This document shows positions 27,067 through 36,366 of a stretch of DNA of 64,000 nt, in pieces (positions within the stretch are counted from its first letter, which is position 1; every line of letters starts with the position of its first letter). A program made the position numbers and the translations under genes. A model generated the notes under the pieces. The model was not told the origin of the DNA and ran no database searches. It saw only the letters and a list, made by a program, of their open reading frames with translations. The stretch is taken from NCBI GenBank assembly GCA_031378845.1, contig JANNES010000021.1, forward strand, positions 248,001 through 312,000, read 5' to 3'. Origin of the DNA: JAJNPS01 sp031378845. GTDB taxonomy: Bacteria; Pseudomonadota; Alphaproteobacteria; Rhodobacterales; Rhodobacteraceae.

Positions 27067-28097
27067 GGCTTGGTCTCCGAAGGTATCAAGACAAGTTTGC
27101 CGGGATAACGCCCGGCAGCAAGATCGGCCTGTGCGCGCGATATGTCGCGCAGCGGGTATGTCTGCGATACCACGGGGCGAATTCGCGCGGTGTTGATGAT
27201 TGTGACCAGACCCGCGAACACCTCGCGCGGTTGATAGGTGGCCCCATAGATCGTCAGGTCATTCAGATAGACGTGACGCAGATCGCCCTTCACCATCGGC
27301 CCCGCCACCGCCCCGCTGGTGGCATAGCGCCCGCCGGGGCGCAGCGCCTCCAGTCGTTGCTGCCAGCCATCGCCACCGACAACGTCGATAATCACGTCAA
27401 AGCTTTTCTCGCGCGGCACAGTCCCACGCGACAACACCGCCACATTCATCGCCTTCAGCGGGGCCGATTTCGACAAGCTGCACTGACCCGTGACCTCGGC
27501 CCCGCGCAAACTGGCCAATTGCACCGCCGCAAACCCCACACCACCCGAAGCCCCGGTAACAAGAACCCGCTCACCCACCGCGACATTGGCGCGACTAAGC
27601 AGGTTCAACGCTGTCCCATAGGCGCACGGCATGGCACTGATTTCCACATCGGACAGGGGCGAGGCGCTGACATCATGCAGATGCTGCGCCTTGACCACGC
27701 AATATTGCGCAAAGGCCCCGTCAAACTCCGACCCGATCGAGACAAAGGCAATCGGGTTTTCCGCGCTCGGATCCGGCTGAATGGTCGGACAGATCACCCG
27801 TGCACCAGGCACCAGCCCAGCCACGCCTTCGCCCAAGGCCACGATGCGTCCGCAGAGGTCCGACCCCTGAATGCGCGGAAAGCCCATCTGCCCCGACCAT
27901 CCTGCGGCCCGCCCTTCGCCGTACCAGCCGACGCACGTGTTGATGTCGGTCATGTTCACGCCCGCCGCCAGCACCCGCACCAACACCTCGCCCGGGCGCG
28001 GTCGTGGCACCGGAATGTCGTCCCGCCAAACCAAGGCCTCCGGCCCGCCTTGGCGCGTCAGTTGCACGCCGGACATCATCCGCGGGATCGGGGTCAC
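27063..28097 (-). CDS. medium-chain alcohol dehydrogenase/quinone oxidoreductase-like protein
   Basis: 344 residues from GTG at 28097, which overlaps the preceding stop as GTGA; ATG at 28079 is an alternative. MDR fold: PGEVLVRVLAAGVNMTDINT, GSDLCGRIVALGEGV, then the cofactor site VLVTGASGGVGFAAVQLA, which is the quinone-reductase-type motif. I see no clear structural-zinc Cys cluster, so it is probably zinc-free and NADPH-dependent. It sits between two DMGDH-like genes in the methylated-amine operon, presumably handling an alcohol, aldehyde or enoyl intermediate. Confidence 0.85.
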   Translation of the reverse strand: MTPIPRMMSGVQLTRQGGPEALVWRDDIPVPRPRPGEVLVRVLAAGVNMTDINTCVGWYGEGRAAGWSGQMGFPRIQGSDLCGRIVALGEGVAGLVPGARVICPTIQPDPSAENPIAFVSIGSEFDGAFAQYCVVKAQHLHDVSASPLSDVEISAMPCAYGTALNLLSRANVAVGERVLVTGASGGVGFAAVQLASLRGAEVTGQCSLSKSAPLKAMNVAVLSRGTVPREKSFDVIIDVVGGDGWQQRLEALRPGGRYATSGAVAGPMVKGDLRHVYLNDLTIYGATYQPREVFAGLVTIINTARIRPVVSQTYPLRDISRAQADLAAGRYPGKLVLIPSETKP

Positions 28098-30523
28098 TGC
28101 TTGATCCGTTCGTTCTTGCGGTCCCACGTCGCGCCGTAGCCCAGCACTTCGGCTGCCAACCGGATCCCGAACACCTCGACCTCCAGCGCCGTCCCCGGCA
28201 CCGCCAGATCCGCCTTCAGCATCGCCAAGGCGACAACATGCCCGACGCGGTACCCCATTGCAGCCGATGTCACCTCGCCGACGATCACCCCGCCCGACCA
28301 AAGGTTCGCCATGTAAGGTGGATCGCAGTCGCCGGTCGCGACCTTCAGCGCCACGAACCGCTTGGCCACCCCGCGCTGCTTTTCCGCCGCGAGCGCCACC
28401 TTTCCGGGGAAGTCCTTGCCCCAGTCGATGAACCGCTCCAGGCCCCCCTCCAGCAGCGAATAGTCGGTCGAAAGATCGCCTTTCCAGGCCCGATACCCTT
28501 TTTCGATCCGCAAGCTGTTCAGCGCCCGCATCCCGAACGGCACCGCCCCGCCCGCCAGCAGCACGTCATAAATCACTGGCGCATCGCCGATATCGCAATG
28601 CACCTCCCAACCCAGCTCGCCGGCAAAGCTCACCCGGATCAGCGCCACATCCTTACCCGCAACCTTGGCGGAATATTGCACCGACAGCCACGGCAGCGTC
28701 AGGTCGCCTTCGGTGATCGGCGCCAGCATGTCCCGCGCCATCGGCCCCGTCACGACGAAGCAATGGATGCGATCGGACCAATCCTGCAGGGTCACGCCCT
28801 CGGGAAGCCCCTGGCGCAACAAATCCGCATCATGCCGTTGCGCGACCGACGCGGTGATCACGCCGATATCCTCGTCGCTGAACGGCAGCACGGTCATTTC
28901 GGTCACGATCCGCCCCCGCGCATCGGGGAAATAGGCAAGGCCAATCCGCCCCGGTTCGGGCAGGCGGCTGGGCGTCAGCCGGTCCAGATGCGCCCGCGCG
29001 CCCGGCCCTGCCAACCTCAGGCGCGTAAAGCCTGCCAGGTCCAGCACGCCAACCCCGTCGCGCACCGCCAAACATTCCGCCGCAATCCGCGCCTGCCACG
29101 GGCCCGCACGGCCCCAGGTCTGCGACGCCTCCCAGCTCAGATCATCCCCCGGCTTTGCAAACCACTCCGCCCGCTCCCAGCCATTGTAAGCGGCCATCAC
29201 GCCCCCCAGCGCCTTCAACCGGCCGTGCACCGGCGACAGCTTGCGGTCCGGCGCTGCGGGCCAGCGCGCCATCGGAAAATGCATGGCATATTCGTGCCCG
29301 TAAACCTCCATCCCCTTTTTCACGCAATAGTCGGGCTCTTCAAACCCCGTGAACCGGCGCGGATCGCACGACCACATGTCCCATTCGGTGGCCCCCTCGA
29401 TCACCCATTCCGCCAACACCTTGCCCGCCCCACCGGCCTGACAGATGCCGAAGGTAAAGACGCAAGCCTCGAACGCATTCGGCACGCCGGGCATAGGCCC
29501 GATCAGCGCATTGCCATCCGGCGTGTAGGGGATGGGGCCGTTGATGACCTTGGTCAAAGCCGCCTTTTCCAGCAACGGCACGCGCGCCATCGCGTCCGCG
29601 ATGTACCATTCCAGCCGCTCCAGATCGTCGGGAAACAGCTGGAAACTGAAGTCGTCCGGAAACGGATCATCCTTGGTCACCCAATGCGCACGGCAATTGC
29701 GCTCATAGGGGCCAAGGTTGAAGCCGTTCTTTTCCTGCCGCAGGTAATAGCTCGAATCGACATCGCGCAAGAGCGGCAGCTTTCCCCCCGTTTCCGCCGA
29801 ATAGGCGGCAACCTCGGGGATCGTATCGAACAGCATGTATTGATGGCTCATCACCATCATCGGCAAATCTCGTCCGAACATCTTGGCGACTTCGCGGGCG
29901 TAGTAGCCCGCCGCATTCACCACAAATTCGCAGCGCACCTCGCCTTTTGGCGTCTCGATCACCCATTCGCCACCCTCGCGCCGCACGCCTGTGACCGGGC
30001 AGAACCGCTCGATCCGCGCGCCCATCTGCCGCGCACCCTTGGCCAGGGCTTGCGTCAATTGCGCCGGGTCGATGTCGCCGTCATAGGGATCAAAAAGCGC
30101 GCCGGTCAGATCATGCGTCTCGACAAACGGATATCTCGTGCGGATCTCGTCCGGCCCGAGAACATCCAGACCCATGCCCTGATATCTTCTCATCCCGGCA
30201 ACGCGCTGGAACTCTTGCAGGCGTTCGTTGGAATGACCCAGCCGCACCGATCCCGTGACGTGGTAATTCATCGGGTAGTCGACCTCTGCCCCGAGGCCCC
30301 GGTAAAGCTGTGCCGAATAACGCTGCATGTTCATGATCGACCAGCTTGAACTGAACGTCGGCACATTGCCCGCCGCATGCCAAGTGGAGCCCGCCGTCAG
30401 CTCGTTCTTTTCCAAGAGCAGACCATCGGTCCATCCCGCCTTGGCAAGATGGTAAAGGCAAGAGGCCCCAACGGCTCCGCCACCGATCACCACCACCCGC
30501 GCCTGCTTTGGAAACTCGCTCAC
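28094..30523 (-). CDS. dimethylglycine dehydrogenase-like FAD/GcvT fusion enzyme (paralogue 3)
   Basis: 809 residues, GTG start at 30523 with AAAGG upstream. FAD domain (VVVIGGGAVGASCLYHLAKAGW) with the His of AGSTWHAAGNVPTFSSSWS; the segment after it differs from the other two copies, so a different substrate is likely. C-terminal GcvT folate domains are complete (VSFAGELGWEVHCD, NSLRIEKGYRAWKGD). First gene of the seven-gene operon, divergent from the LysR gene. The family turns N-methyl groups into methylene-tetrahydrofolate. Confidence 0.87.
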   Translation of the reverse strand: MSEFPKQARVVVIGGGAVGASCLYHLAKAGWTDGLLLEKNELTAGSTWHAAGNVPTFSSSWSIMNMQRYSAQLYRGLGAEVDYPMNYHVTGSVRLGHSNERLQEFQRVAGMRRYQGMGLDVLGPDEIRTRYPFVETHDLTGALFDPYDGDIDPAQLTQALAKGARQMGARIERFCPVTGVRREGGEWVIETPKGEVRCEFVVNAAGYYAREVAKMFGRDLPMMVMSHQYMLFDTIPEVAAYSAETGGKLPLLRDVDSSYYLRQEKNGFNLGPYERNCRAHWVTKDDPFPDDFSFQLFPDDLERLEWYIADAMARVPLLEKAALTKVINGPIPYTPDGNALIGPMPGVPNAFEACVFTFGICQAGGAGKVLAEWVIEGATEWDMWSCDPRRFTGFEEPDYCVKKGMEVYGHEYAMHFPMARWPAAPDRKLSPVHGRLKALGGVMAAYNGWERAEWFAKPGDDLSWEASQTWGRAGPWQARIAAECLAVRDGVGVLDLAGFTRLRLAGPGARAHLDRLTPSRLPEPGRIGLAYFPDARGRIVTEMTVLPFSDEDIGVITASVAQRHDADLLRQGLPEGVTLQDWSDRIHCFVVTGPMARDMLAPITEGDLTLPWLSVQYSAKVAGKDVALIRVSFAGELGWEVHCDIGDAPVIYDVLLAGGAVPFGMRALNSLRIEKGYRAWKGDLSTDYSLLEGGLERFIDWGKDFPGKVALAAEKQRGVAKRFVALKVATGDCDPPYMANLWSGGVIVGEVTSAAMGYRVGHVVALAMLKADLAVPGTALEVEVFGIRLAAEVLGYGATWDRKNERIKQ

Positions 30524-30555
30524 TCTTGCGCCTTTCAGATTGGCTTTGATATCCC

Positions 30556-30645
30556 CGTCGGAGGCTCCGACGCGCGCAAATTATCTGCTGCTACGGCGCC
30601 ACTTTCAATTCGCTTGCAGCCGGGCTATTAATCGGGAAAACCGAT
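30556..30645. promoter_or_regulatory. divergent operator region with two perfect inverted repeats (LysR / DMGDH operon)
   Basis: CGTCGGAG G CTCCGACG is a perfect 17-base palindrome at 30556-30572, 33 bases upstream of the operon's first codon. ATCGG GAAAA CCGAT at 30631-30645 is a second perfect inverted repeat just before the LysR ribosome site AGGAG, well placed for autoregulation. Assignment to the adjacent LysR protein is inferred from position. Confidence 0.5.
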
Positions 30646-30655
30646 CAGGAGCGCC

Positions 30656-31507
30656 ATGCAGATCGACCAGCTTGACACCTTTCTGGACCTTGTGGACACC
30701 CGCAGCTTCAACCGCACCGCCGAACGGCTGGGCGTCACGCAAAGCACTGTCTCGGCACGCATCACAGCACTGGAGACGCAGCTTGGCGCGCGCCTTTTCC
30801 AACGATCCCGCGCCGGCACCGCATTGACCACCGAAGGCCTGCGCTTTGACGCCCATGCCCGGACTCTGCGCCGCGATTGGGTCACCGCCCTGCGCGCGCT
30901 TCGCAGCCCCCCGAACGAGGCGTTGTCCGTCAAGCTGGGCATCCAGAACGACCTTGCGGCGGAGTATCTTGGCGACTGGATCGCCGCCATCCGCAACGCC
31001 CTGCCCCAGACCGCCTTTTACATCGAGCCGGACTATTCCACCCAGATGTGCACCGACCTCATCACCGGCAGGCAGGATTTCGCGATCCTGTTCAGCCCCA
31101 AGACCCATCCCGACCTGCATTTCGCAAGCCTCGGCGAAGTGCGCTATCAGATGATCGCGACCGCCCCGGGCTCGACGGCGGATCTTGTGCCCCAGACCTA
31201 TATCTTTGCCCATTTCTCCCCCGCGTTCGAGGCCGCCCATCGCGCGCTTTTTCCGACCCTGTCTGACGCCCCCCTGTCGGTCGGGCAAAGCAATGCGGTC
31301 GTATCACTGATCACGGCCATCGGCGGGGCAGGTTATGTGCTGGAACCCACGGCGCGGCGGATGATGGCGGCGGGTGCGGCCTATGCGGTCAGCGACGCGC
31401 CGATCCTTGATCAGCCGGTCTATGCCGCGATGCATCTGAAAAACCGCACCGCCCCCATGCAGCGTCGTCTGGCCCAGATCGTACAGGCGCGCCTGGCATC
31501 CCGCTAG
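30656..31507 (+). CDS. LysR-family transcriptional regulator
   Basis: 283 residues, ATG with AGGAG upstream. N-terminal LysR helix-turn-helix: MQIDQLDTFLDLVDTRSFNRTAERLGVTQSTVSARITALE, with QLGARLFQRSR after it, then a periplasmic-binding-like effector domain. It is divergent from the seven-gene methylated-amine operon with a 132-base promoter region and is its likely activator. It is convergent with hutC and their ends overlap by 4 bases. Confidence 0.9.
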   Translation: MQIDQLDTFLDLVDTRSFNRTAERLGVTQSTVSARITALETQLGARLFQRSRAGTALTTEGLRFDAHARTLRRDWVTALRALRSPPNEALSVKLGIQNDLAAEYLGDWIAAIRNALPQTAFYIEPDYSTQMCTDLITGRQDFAILFSPKTHPDLHFASLGEVRYQMIATAPGSTADLVPQTYIFAHFSPAFEAAHRALFPTLSDAPLSVGQSNAVVSLITAIGGAGYVLEPTARRMMAAGAAYAVSDAPILDQPVYAAMHLKNRTAPMQRRLAQIVQARLASR

Positions 31508-32193
31508 AGCGCGGTCTGGATCCGGTATCCCGGCACATGCGACAGCCGCACAAAGGTGATCGCTGCCTCCTGTCCGCGCGTCAGCCGCTCGGTGATGAAC
31601 AACGGCGCACCCACCGCCACGCCCAGTACTTGCGCCACGCGCGACCCCGCCGCCTCGGCGGCAAAGGCGATATCGCCGGTCGAAAAAGCGACATTGGCCA
31701 CCAGCCATTCATTCACGCTGAGGCGCGCAAAATCCGGCATCGGATCGGGCAGGACGGCGGGGTTCAGCCAGCGCGCCTCATGCGCAAAAGGCTGCCCATC
31801 AGCCAGATGCAGCGTTTCGATATAGATCAGGTGGCCTTCCAGCGCGCGGCCCATCCGTGCTGCCACCGGCACCGGGGCGGGCAAGGTATCGCAGGCCAAA
31901 AGCTGATGACGGGCCAGTTGCCCCCGCGCCTCGATCTCGGCGCGGATCACCGGGATGGCAAACCGCGCGTGCCGGATCGGCAGCAGCGCCACGCGCGTCC
32001 CCGCCCGCCGCCGTCGTTCCAATAGACCCGCACCGGCCAGGTCCGCCAGGGCGCGGTTGATGGTGCCCCGCGCGCAGCCAAACTCCTGCGCGAGGTCCGC
32101 CTCGCTCGGGATCACATCCCCCGGCACCCAGACGCGGACGCGGATGCGGCGTTTGACCTCGTCACGGATCGCTTCCCAGCCCTGCAAGGTCAT
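31504..32193 (-). CDS. hutC: GntR/HutC-family regulator, histidine utilisation repressor
   Basis: 229 residues from ATG at 32193. GntR winged helix (VPGDVIPSEADLAQEFGCARGTINRALADL) and a C-terminal UTRA effector domain (GRALEGHLIYIETLHLADGQPFAHEARW). HutC proteins repress hut genes and release DNA on binding urocanate. The start overlaps the stop of hutF as ATGA, so it is made with the pathway it controls. A site matching the HutC-subfamily consensus GTnTAnAC lies between hutF and hutI at 33587-33594. Confidence 0.9.
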   Translation of the reverse strand: MTLQGWEAIRDEVKRRIRVRVWVPGDVIPSEADLAQEFGCARGTINRALADLAGAGLLERRRRAGTRVALLPIRHARFAIPVIRAEIEARGQLARHQLLACDTLPAPVPVAARMGRALEGHLIYIETLHLADGQPFAHEARWLNPAVLPDPMPDFARLSVNEWLVANVAFSTGDIAFAAEAAGSRVAQVLGVAVGAPLFITERLTRGQEAAITFVRLSHVPGYRIQTAL

Positions 32194-33557
32194 GCGATGG
32201 ACCGAAGCCTGGTGAGCGTCGCGCGAAACCGCGCAGCCACGGCGTCGCGGCACTTGTGCCGCCCCTCGCGCAACAGCCGCCGTCCAGCCGACCAAACATC
32301 GCGCACCAGCCGATCATCGGCCGCAAAGACGAAGGCATCGAGGATCTGATCCCCGGCCAACCCCATGATCGCCAGATGATCAGGGTCCAGCGTCACCAGA
32401 TCGGCCCAATCCCCCACCCGAATCGCCCCCGAAGCCCGCCCCAAGGCCTGCGCCCCGCCCACAACTGCACCCTCGTAAAGCACCCGCCCCGTGGAGCGGT
32501 CCGCCGTCGCAAGACAGGCGCGTCCGCGGTCGCGCAGGCGCTGGGAATATTCCAGCATCCGCAACTCCTCGGCCAGCGCGATCCGCACATTGCTGTCGGA
32601 CCCGACACCGAACCGCCCCCCGGCGCCGTGATATCGGACGCCATCAAAGACCCCGTCGCCCAGATTTGCCTCAGTGATCGGGCACAGCCCCGCGACCGCC
32701 CCCGACACAGCCAGTGCCGCTGTCTCGGTCGGTGTCATCTGCGTCGCATGGATCAGGCACCAGCGCGCGTCCACGGCCTGTTCGCGCAGCAGCCATTCCA
32801 CCGGGCGCACGCCGCGATGCGCCAAAACCTCTTCGACTTCGGCGACTTGCTCGGCGACATGAATGTGGATCGGGCGATCCGGTGCCAATCCTGCGGCAAA
32901 GCCAAGCCCCTCGGGCGACACCGCTCGCAGCGAATGCGGGGCAACCCCAAGGACCGTATCCGGCGGTAGCCCCGCCAGCGCCTTGCCTGCCGCGTGCCAC
33001 AGCAGACCAAATCGCTCTGCATCATTGCGAAAGCGCAACTGCCCCCCCGCCAAGGCGCGTCCATCGCATGCACCTTGGGAATAGAGCACCGGCAGCAGCG
33101 TCAGGCCCATTCCCGTCAATGCCGCCGCAGCCGCAATCCGGGCGCTCATCTCGGCAAGGTCATCATAGACAGCCCCGCCCGGCGCGTGGTGCAGATAATG
33201 AAATTCCGCCACTGCCGCATAACCCGCTTCGGCCATCTCGACCATAACCTGGCCCGCAATCGCCTCCAGATCGTCGGGCGTCAGATGCTCCAGAAACCGA
33301 TACATCAGGCTTCGCCACGTCCAAAAGCTGTCTTGGCCCCCGGCCCCCCGGGCCTCGGTCAGACCGGCCATGGCGCGCTGAAAACTGTGCGAATGCAGGT
33401 TTACGGCGGCGGGCAACAAGATGCCGACACGCTCGGCTGACGGTGGTGCCTCGGCGCGCGCCGTCACCGCAACGATCCGACCCTCGGCGATCTCGACCAG
33501 CACATCATGCGCCCAGCCATCCGGCACAAGTGCCGTTTCAGCAAACAACCAGATCAT
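32190..33557 (-). CDS. hutF: formimidoylglutamate deiminase
   Basis: 455 residues from ATG at 33557; the upstream extension crosses the operator and is discarded. Amidohydrolase fold with the metal-binding NLHSHSFQRAMAGL, the barrel residues in HIHVAEQ and LIHATQMT, and GVGSDSNVRIALAEELR. It converts N-formimino-glutamate to N-formyl-glutamate and ammonia, the HutF branch of histidine breakdown. It is divergent from hutI across an 85-base region. The deformylase HutG that should follow is not in the window. Confidence 0.93.
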   Translation of the reverse strand: MIWLFAETALVPDGWAHDVLVEIAEGRIVAVTARAEAPPSAERVGILLPAAVNLHSHSFQRAMAGLTEARGAGGQDSFWTWRSLMYRFLEHLTPDDLEAIAGQVMVEMAEAGYAAVAEFHYLHHAPGGAVYDDLAEMSARIAAAAALTGMGLTLLPVLYSQGACDGRALAGGQLRFRNDAERFGLLWHAAGKALAGLPPDTVLGVAPHSLRAVSPEGLGFAAGLAPDRPIHIHVAEQVAEVEEVLAHRGVRPVEWLLREQAVDARWCLIHATQMTPTETAALAVSGAVAGLCPITEANLGDGVFDGVRYHGAGGRFGVGSDSNVRIALAEELRMLEYSQRLRDRGRACLATADRSTGRVLYEGAVVGGAQALGRASGAIRVGDWADLVTLDPDHLAIMGLAGDQILDAFVFAADDRLVRDVWSAGRRLLREGRHKCRDAVAARFRATLTRLRSIA

Positions 33558-33582
33558 CGTATCCTCGGCTTGACAGTTCCGG

Positions 33583-33598
33583 ATATGTATAGACATAT
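33583..33598. promoter_or_regulatory. HutC operator candidate
   Basis: ATATGT ATAG ACATAT is a perfect inverted repeat whose core GTATAGAC fits the HutC-subfamily consensus GTnTAnAC. It lies in the 85-base region between the divergent hutF and hutI genes, with hutC next to hutF. Position and match make it the likely repressor site for both hut transcripts. Confidence 0.7.
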
Positions 33599-33642
33599 TG
33601 CATTCAACACTGGACATAAACAAGACCGAACCGACGGGCCTG

Positions 33643-34848
33643 ATGACATTTATCCTGACCCATGCCACGGCGGCCACGATGACAACGGGCTATGGGCTTG
33701 TGCCCGATGCCGCGATCGTGTGCGACGACGACCGGATCGCCTGGGTCGGACCTATGTCGGATCTGGCGCACGATCCGCAGGCCGAGACCCTCGACTGTCA
33801 GGGCCGCCTCGTGACCCCCGGCCTGATCGATTGCCACACCCATATCGTGTTTGCAGGTGACCGCGCTTCGGAGTTTGAAATGCGCCTGAACGGCGCAAGC
33901 TATGCCGATGTCGCGCGCGCAGGTGGCGGCATCCTTTCCACCGTCCGCGCCACCCGCGCTGCGACCGAGGCTGAACTTCTGAACTCTGCCCTAGCCCGCG
34001 TCGACCAGATGATCGCCGCCGGGGCCACAACGATCGAGGTAAAGTCCGGCTATGGCCTGACCCTTGCGGATGAACTGAAAATGCTGCGCGTCGCCCGCGC
34101 CGTCGGCCAGCAGCGCGCCATCGACATCCGCACCACCCACCTTGCCGCCCATGCCATCCCACCGGAATATGCCGGCCGGGCGGATGCCTATATCGACGAA
34201 GTGGCGATCCCGTCGCTGCAGGCCGCCCATGCCGCGGGGCTTGTCGATGCTGTCGATGCCTTTTGCGAGGGCATCGCCTTTTCCGTCCCGCAAATTGCCC
34301 GCCTGTTCACCGTGGCGCGCAACCTTGGTCTGCCTGTCAAGCTGCATGCCGAACAGCTGTCGAACCTCAAGGGCACCGAACTGGCTGCTTCGTTTGACGC
34401 ACTTTCGGCAGACCACCTTGAATATCTCGACACCGGCGGCATCGCGGCCATGGCCGCCGCCGGCACGGTAGCCGTCATCCTGCCCGGTGCCTTTTACACC
34501 TTGCGCGAAACCCGAAAGCCCCCCAGCGCCGCCCTGCGCGCCGCCGGCGTGCCCATGGCAGTCGCAACCGACTGCAATCCAGGATCTTCCCCCATGACAT
34601 CGCTGCCGCTGGCGATGAACATGGCCTGTACGCTTTTCGACATGACCCCGCTTGAGGCGATGGCAGGCACCACGGTGAACGCCGCGCGTGCCCTTGGACT
34701 GACCGATCGCGGCGTGATCGCAGCGGGCGCGCGCGCCGATCTATGCCTGTGGGATGCCACGCATCCGGCGGAAATCGCCTACCGTATCGATGCGACACCG
34801 CTTCTCCACCGTGTTTTCGAAGGACAATCATGGTCTCCATCCCCCTGA
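33643..34848 (+). CDS. hutI: imidazolonepropionase
   Basis: 401 residues from ATG at 33643; a TTG at 33598 lies inside the operator. Amidohydrolase motifs: LVTPGLIDCHTHIVFAGDRASEFEMR, VKSGYGLTLADELKML, TTHLAAHAIPPEY, LHAEQLS, and VATDCNPGSSP. It hydrolyses imidazolone-5-propionate to N-formimino-glutamate. It overlaps hutH by 19 bases, so hutI-hutH-hutU is one operon. Confidence 0.95.
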   Translation: MTFILTHATAATMTTGYGLVPDAAIVCDDDRIAWVGPMSDLAHDPQAETLDCQGRLVTPGLIDCHTHIVFAGDRASEFEMRLNGASYADVARAGGGILSTVRATRAATEAELLNSALARVDQMIAAGATTIEVKSGYGLTLADELKMLRVARAVGQQRAIDIRTTHLAAHAIPPEYAGRADAYIDEVAIPSLQAAHAAGLVDAVDAFCEGIAFSVPQIARLFTVARNLGLPVKLHAEQLSNLKGTELAASFDALSADHLEYLDTGGIAAMAAAGTVAVILPGAFYTLRETRKPPSAALRAAGVPMAVATDCNPGSSPMTSLPLAMNMACTLFDMTPLEAMAGTTVNAARALGLTDRGVIAAGARADLCLWDATHPAEIAYRIDATPLLHRVFEGQSWSPSP

Positions 34849-36359
34849 CCCCCGGGCGCGTCTCGATCAACGACCTTGCGAGCCTCTGGCAGGGCGAGCG
34901 GTCCCATCACACCGACCCGGCGATGCGACCTGCGGTTGAAGCTGCGGCAGCGGTCATTCAAAGGGCCGCTGCGGGGACTGAGCCTGTCTATGGCGTAAAC
35001 ACCGGCTTTGGCAAATTGGCCAGCATCAAAGTCGACCCAGAAGACACTGCACAGCTTCAAAAAAACCTGATCCTTTCACATTGCTGCGGGGTGGGTGATC
35101 CCATGCCGTTGCGCGTCGTGCGGCTGATGATGGTGCTCAAGGCGCTGTCGCTCGGCCGGGGGGCCTCGGGCGTACGCTGGGAGGTGATCGCCCTGCTGGA
35201 CGCGATGATTGCGCACAGCATCTTTCCGATCGTCCCCGCCCAGGGCTCGGTCGGCGCATCGGGCGACCTCGCCCCACTGGCGCACATGGCCGCCGCGATG
35301 ATGGGCCATGGAGCGGTCTGGACCACAGATGGCGAAATGCCCGCAGATCAGGCGCTGCGCAAGCATCGGCTGACCCCAATCGTGCTTGGCGCCAAAGAGG
35401 GGCTGGCCCTCATCAATGGCACCCAATACTCGCTGGCCTACGCGCTGGCCGGTCTGTTCGGGGCGTGGTGCGCTGCGCAAAATGCGCTTGTCATCAGTGC
35501 GATGTCCACCGATGCGATCATGGGGTCCACAGCACCCCTTCATCCCGAAATTCACACCCTGCGCGGACATGCGGGCCAGATCGAGGCCGCCGCGGCAATG
35601 CGTGCCCTGCTTGACGGCTCGGTCATCCGCGAAAGCCACCGCGCAGGCGATACCCGCGTGCAGGACCCCTATTGCATCCGCTGCCAGCCTCAGGTCACCG
35701 GAGCGGCCATCGATGTGCTGCGCATGGCCTGCCACACGCTGGTGACCGAAGCGAATGCCGTAACCGACAATCCGCTGGTCCTGTCGGACGGGCAGATTGT
35801 TTCGGGCGGAAACTTTCACGCAGAACCCATTGGATTTGCAGTCGATATGATCGCCATGGCAATCTCGGAGATCGGTGCCATCGCGCAGCGCCGCGTCGCC
35901 CTGATGGTGGACCCGACCCTGTCATTCGATCTGCCTGCCTTTCTGACGCCGCGCCCGGGCTTGAATTCAGGCCTGATGATCGCAGAGGTCACAACCGCTG
36001 CCCTGATGTCCGAAAACAAGCACGCGGCCCACCCGACCGTGATTGACAGCACCCCCACCTCGGCCAATCAGGAAGATCATGTCTCCATGGCTGCCCATGG
36101 TGCACGGCGGCTTGGCAAGATGGTCGAAAATCTGAACGTGATCCTTGGCGTCGAGGCGATCTGCGCCGCGCAAGGCATCGGCTTTCGCAGTCCTCTGACC
36201 ACCTCTGCGCCGCTGTCCCGCGTCATCGCGCGGCTGCGCCAAGACATCGAACCTCTGGGCGATGACCGCTACCTCGCCCCCGACCTTGCCGCTGCCGCCG
36301 CACTTGTCGCCTCCGGCGCGCTGACAGATGCTGCCGCGATCCCCCTTCCCGCTTTGTGA
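34830..36359 (+). CDS. hutH: histidine ammonia-lyase
   Basis: 509 residues from ATG at 34830, which lies inside the end of hutI. The self-processing Ala-Ser-Gly that forms the MIO cofactor is at residues 143-145 in GSVGASGDLAPLAH. Other family signatures: VYGVNTGFGKLA at the N-terminus, KEGLALINGTQ, and DNPLVLSDG. It deaminates histidine to urocanate. Length and start agree with typical HutH proteins. Confidence 0.96.
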   Translation: MVSIPLTPGRVSINDLASLWQGERSHHTDPAMRPAVEAAAAVIQRAAAGTEPVYGVNTGFGKLASIKVDPEDTAQLQKNLILSHCCGVGDPMPLRVVRLMMVLKALSLGRGASGVRWEVIALLDAMIAHSIFPIVPAQGSVGASGDLAPLAHMAAAMMGHGAVWTTDGEMPADQALRKHRLTPIVLGAKEGLALINGTQYSLAYALAGLFGAWCAAQNALVISAMSTDAIMGSTAPLHPEIHTLRGHAGQIEAAAAMRALLDGSVIRESHRAGDTRVQDPYCIRCQPQVTGAAIDVLRMACHTLVTEANAVTDNPLVLSDGQIVSGGNFHAEPIGFAVDMIAMAISEIGAIAQRRVALMVDPTLSFDLPAFLTPRPGLNSGLMIAEVTTAALMSENKHAAHPTVIDSTPTSANQEDHVSMAAHGARRLGKMVENLNVILGVEAICAAQGIGFRSPLTTSAPLSRVIARLRQDIEPLGDDRYLAPDLAAAAALVASGALTDAAAIPLPAL

Positions 36360-36366
36360 GGCACCC

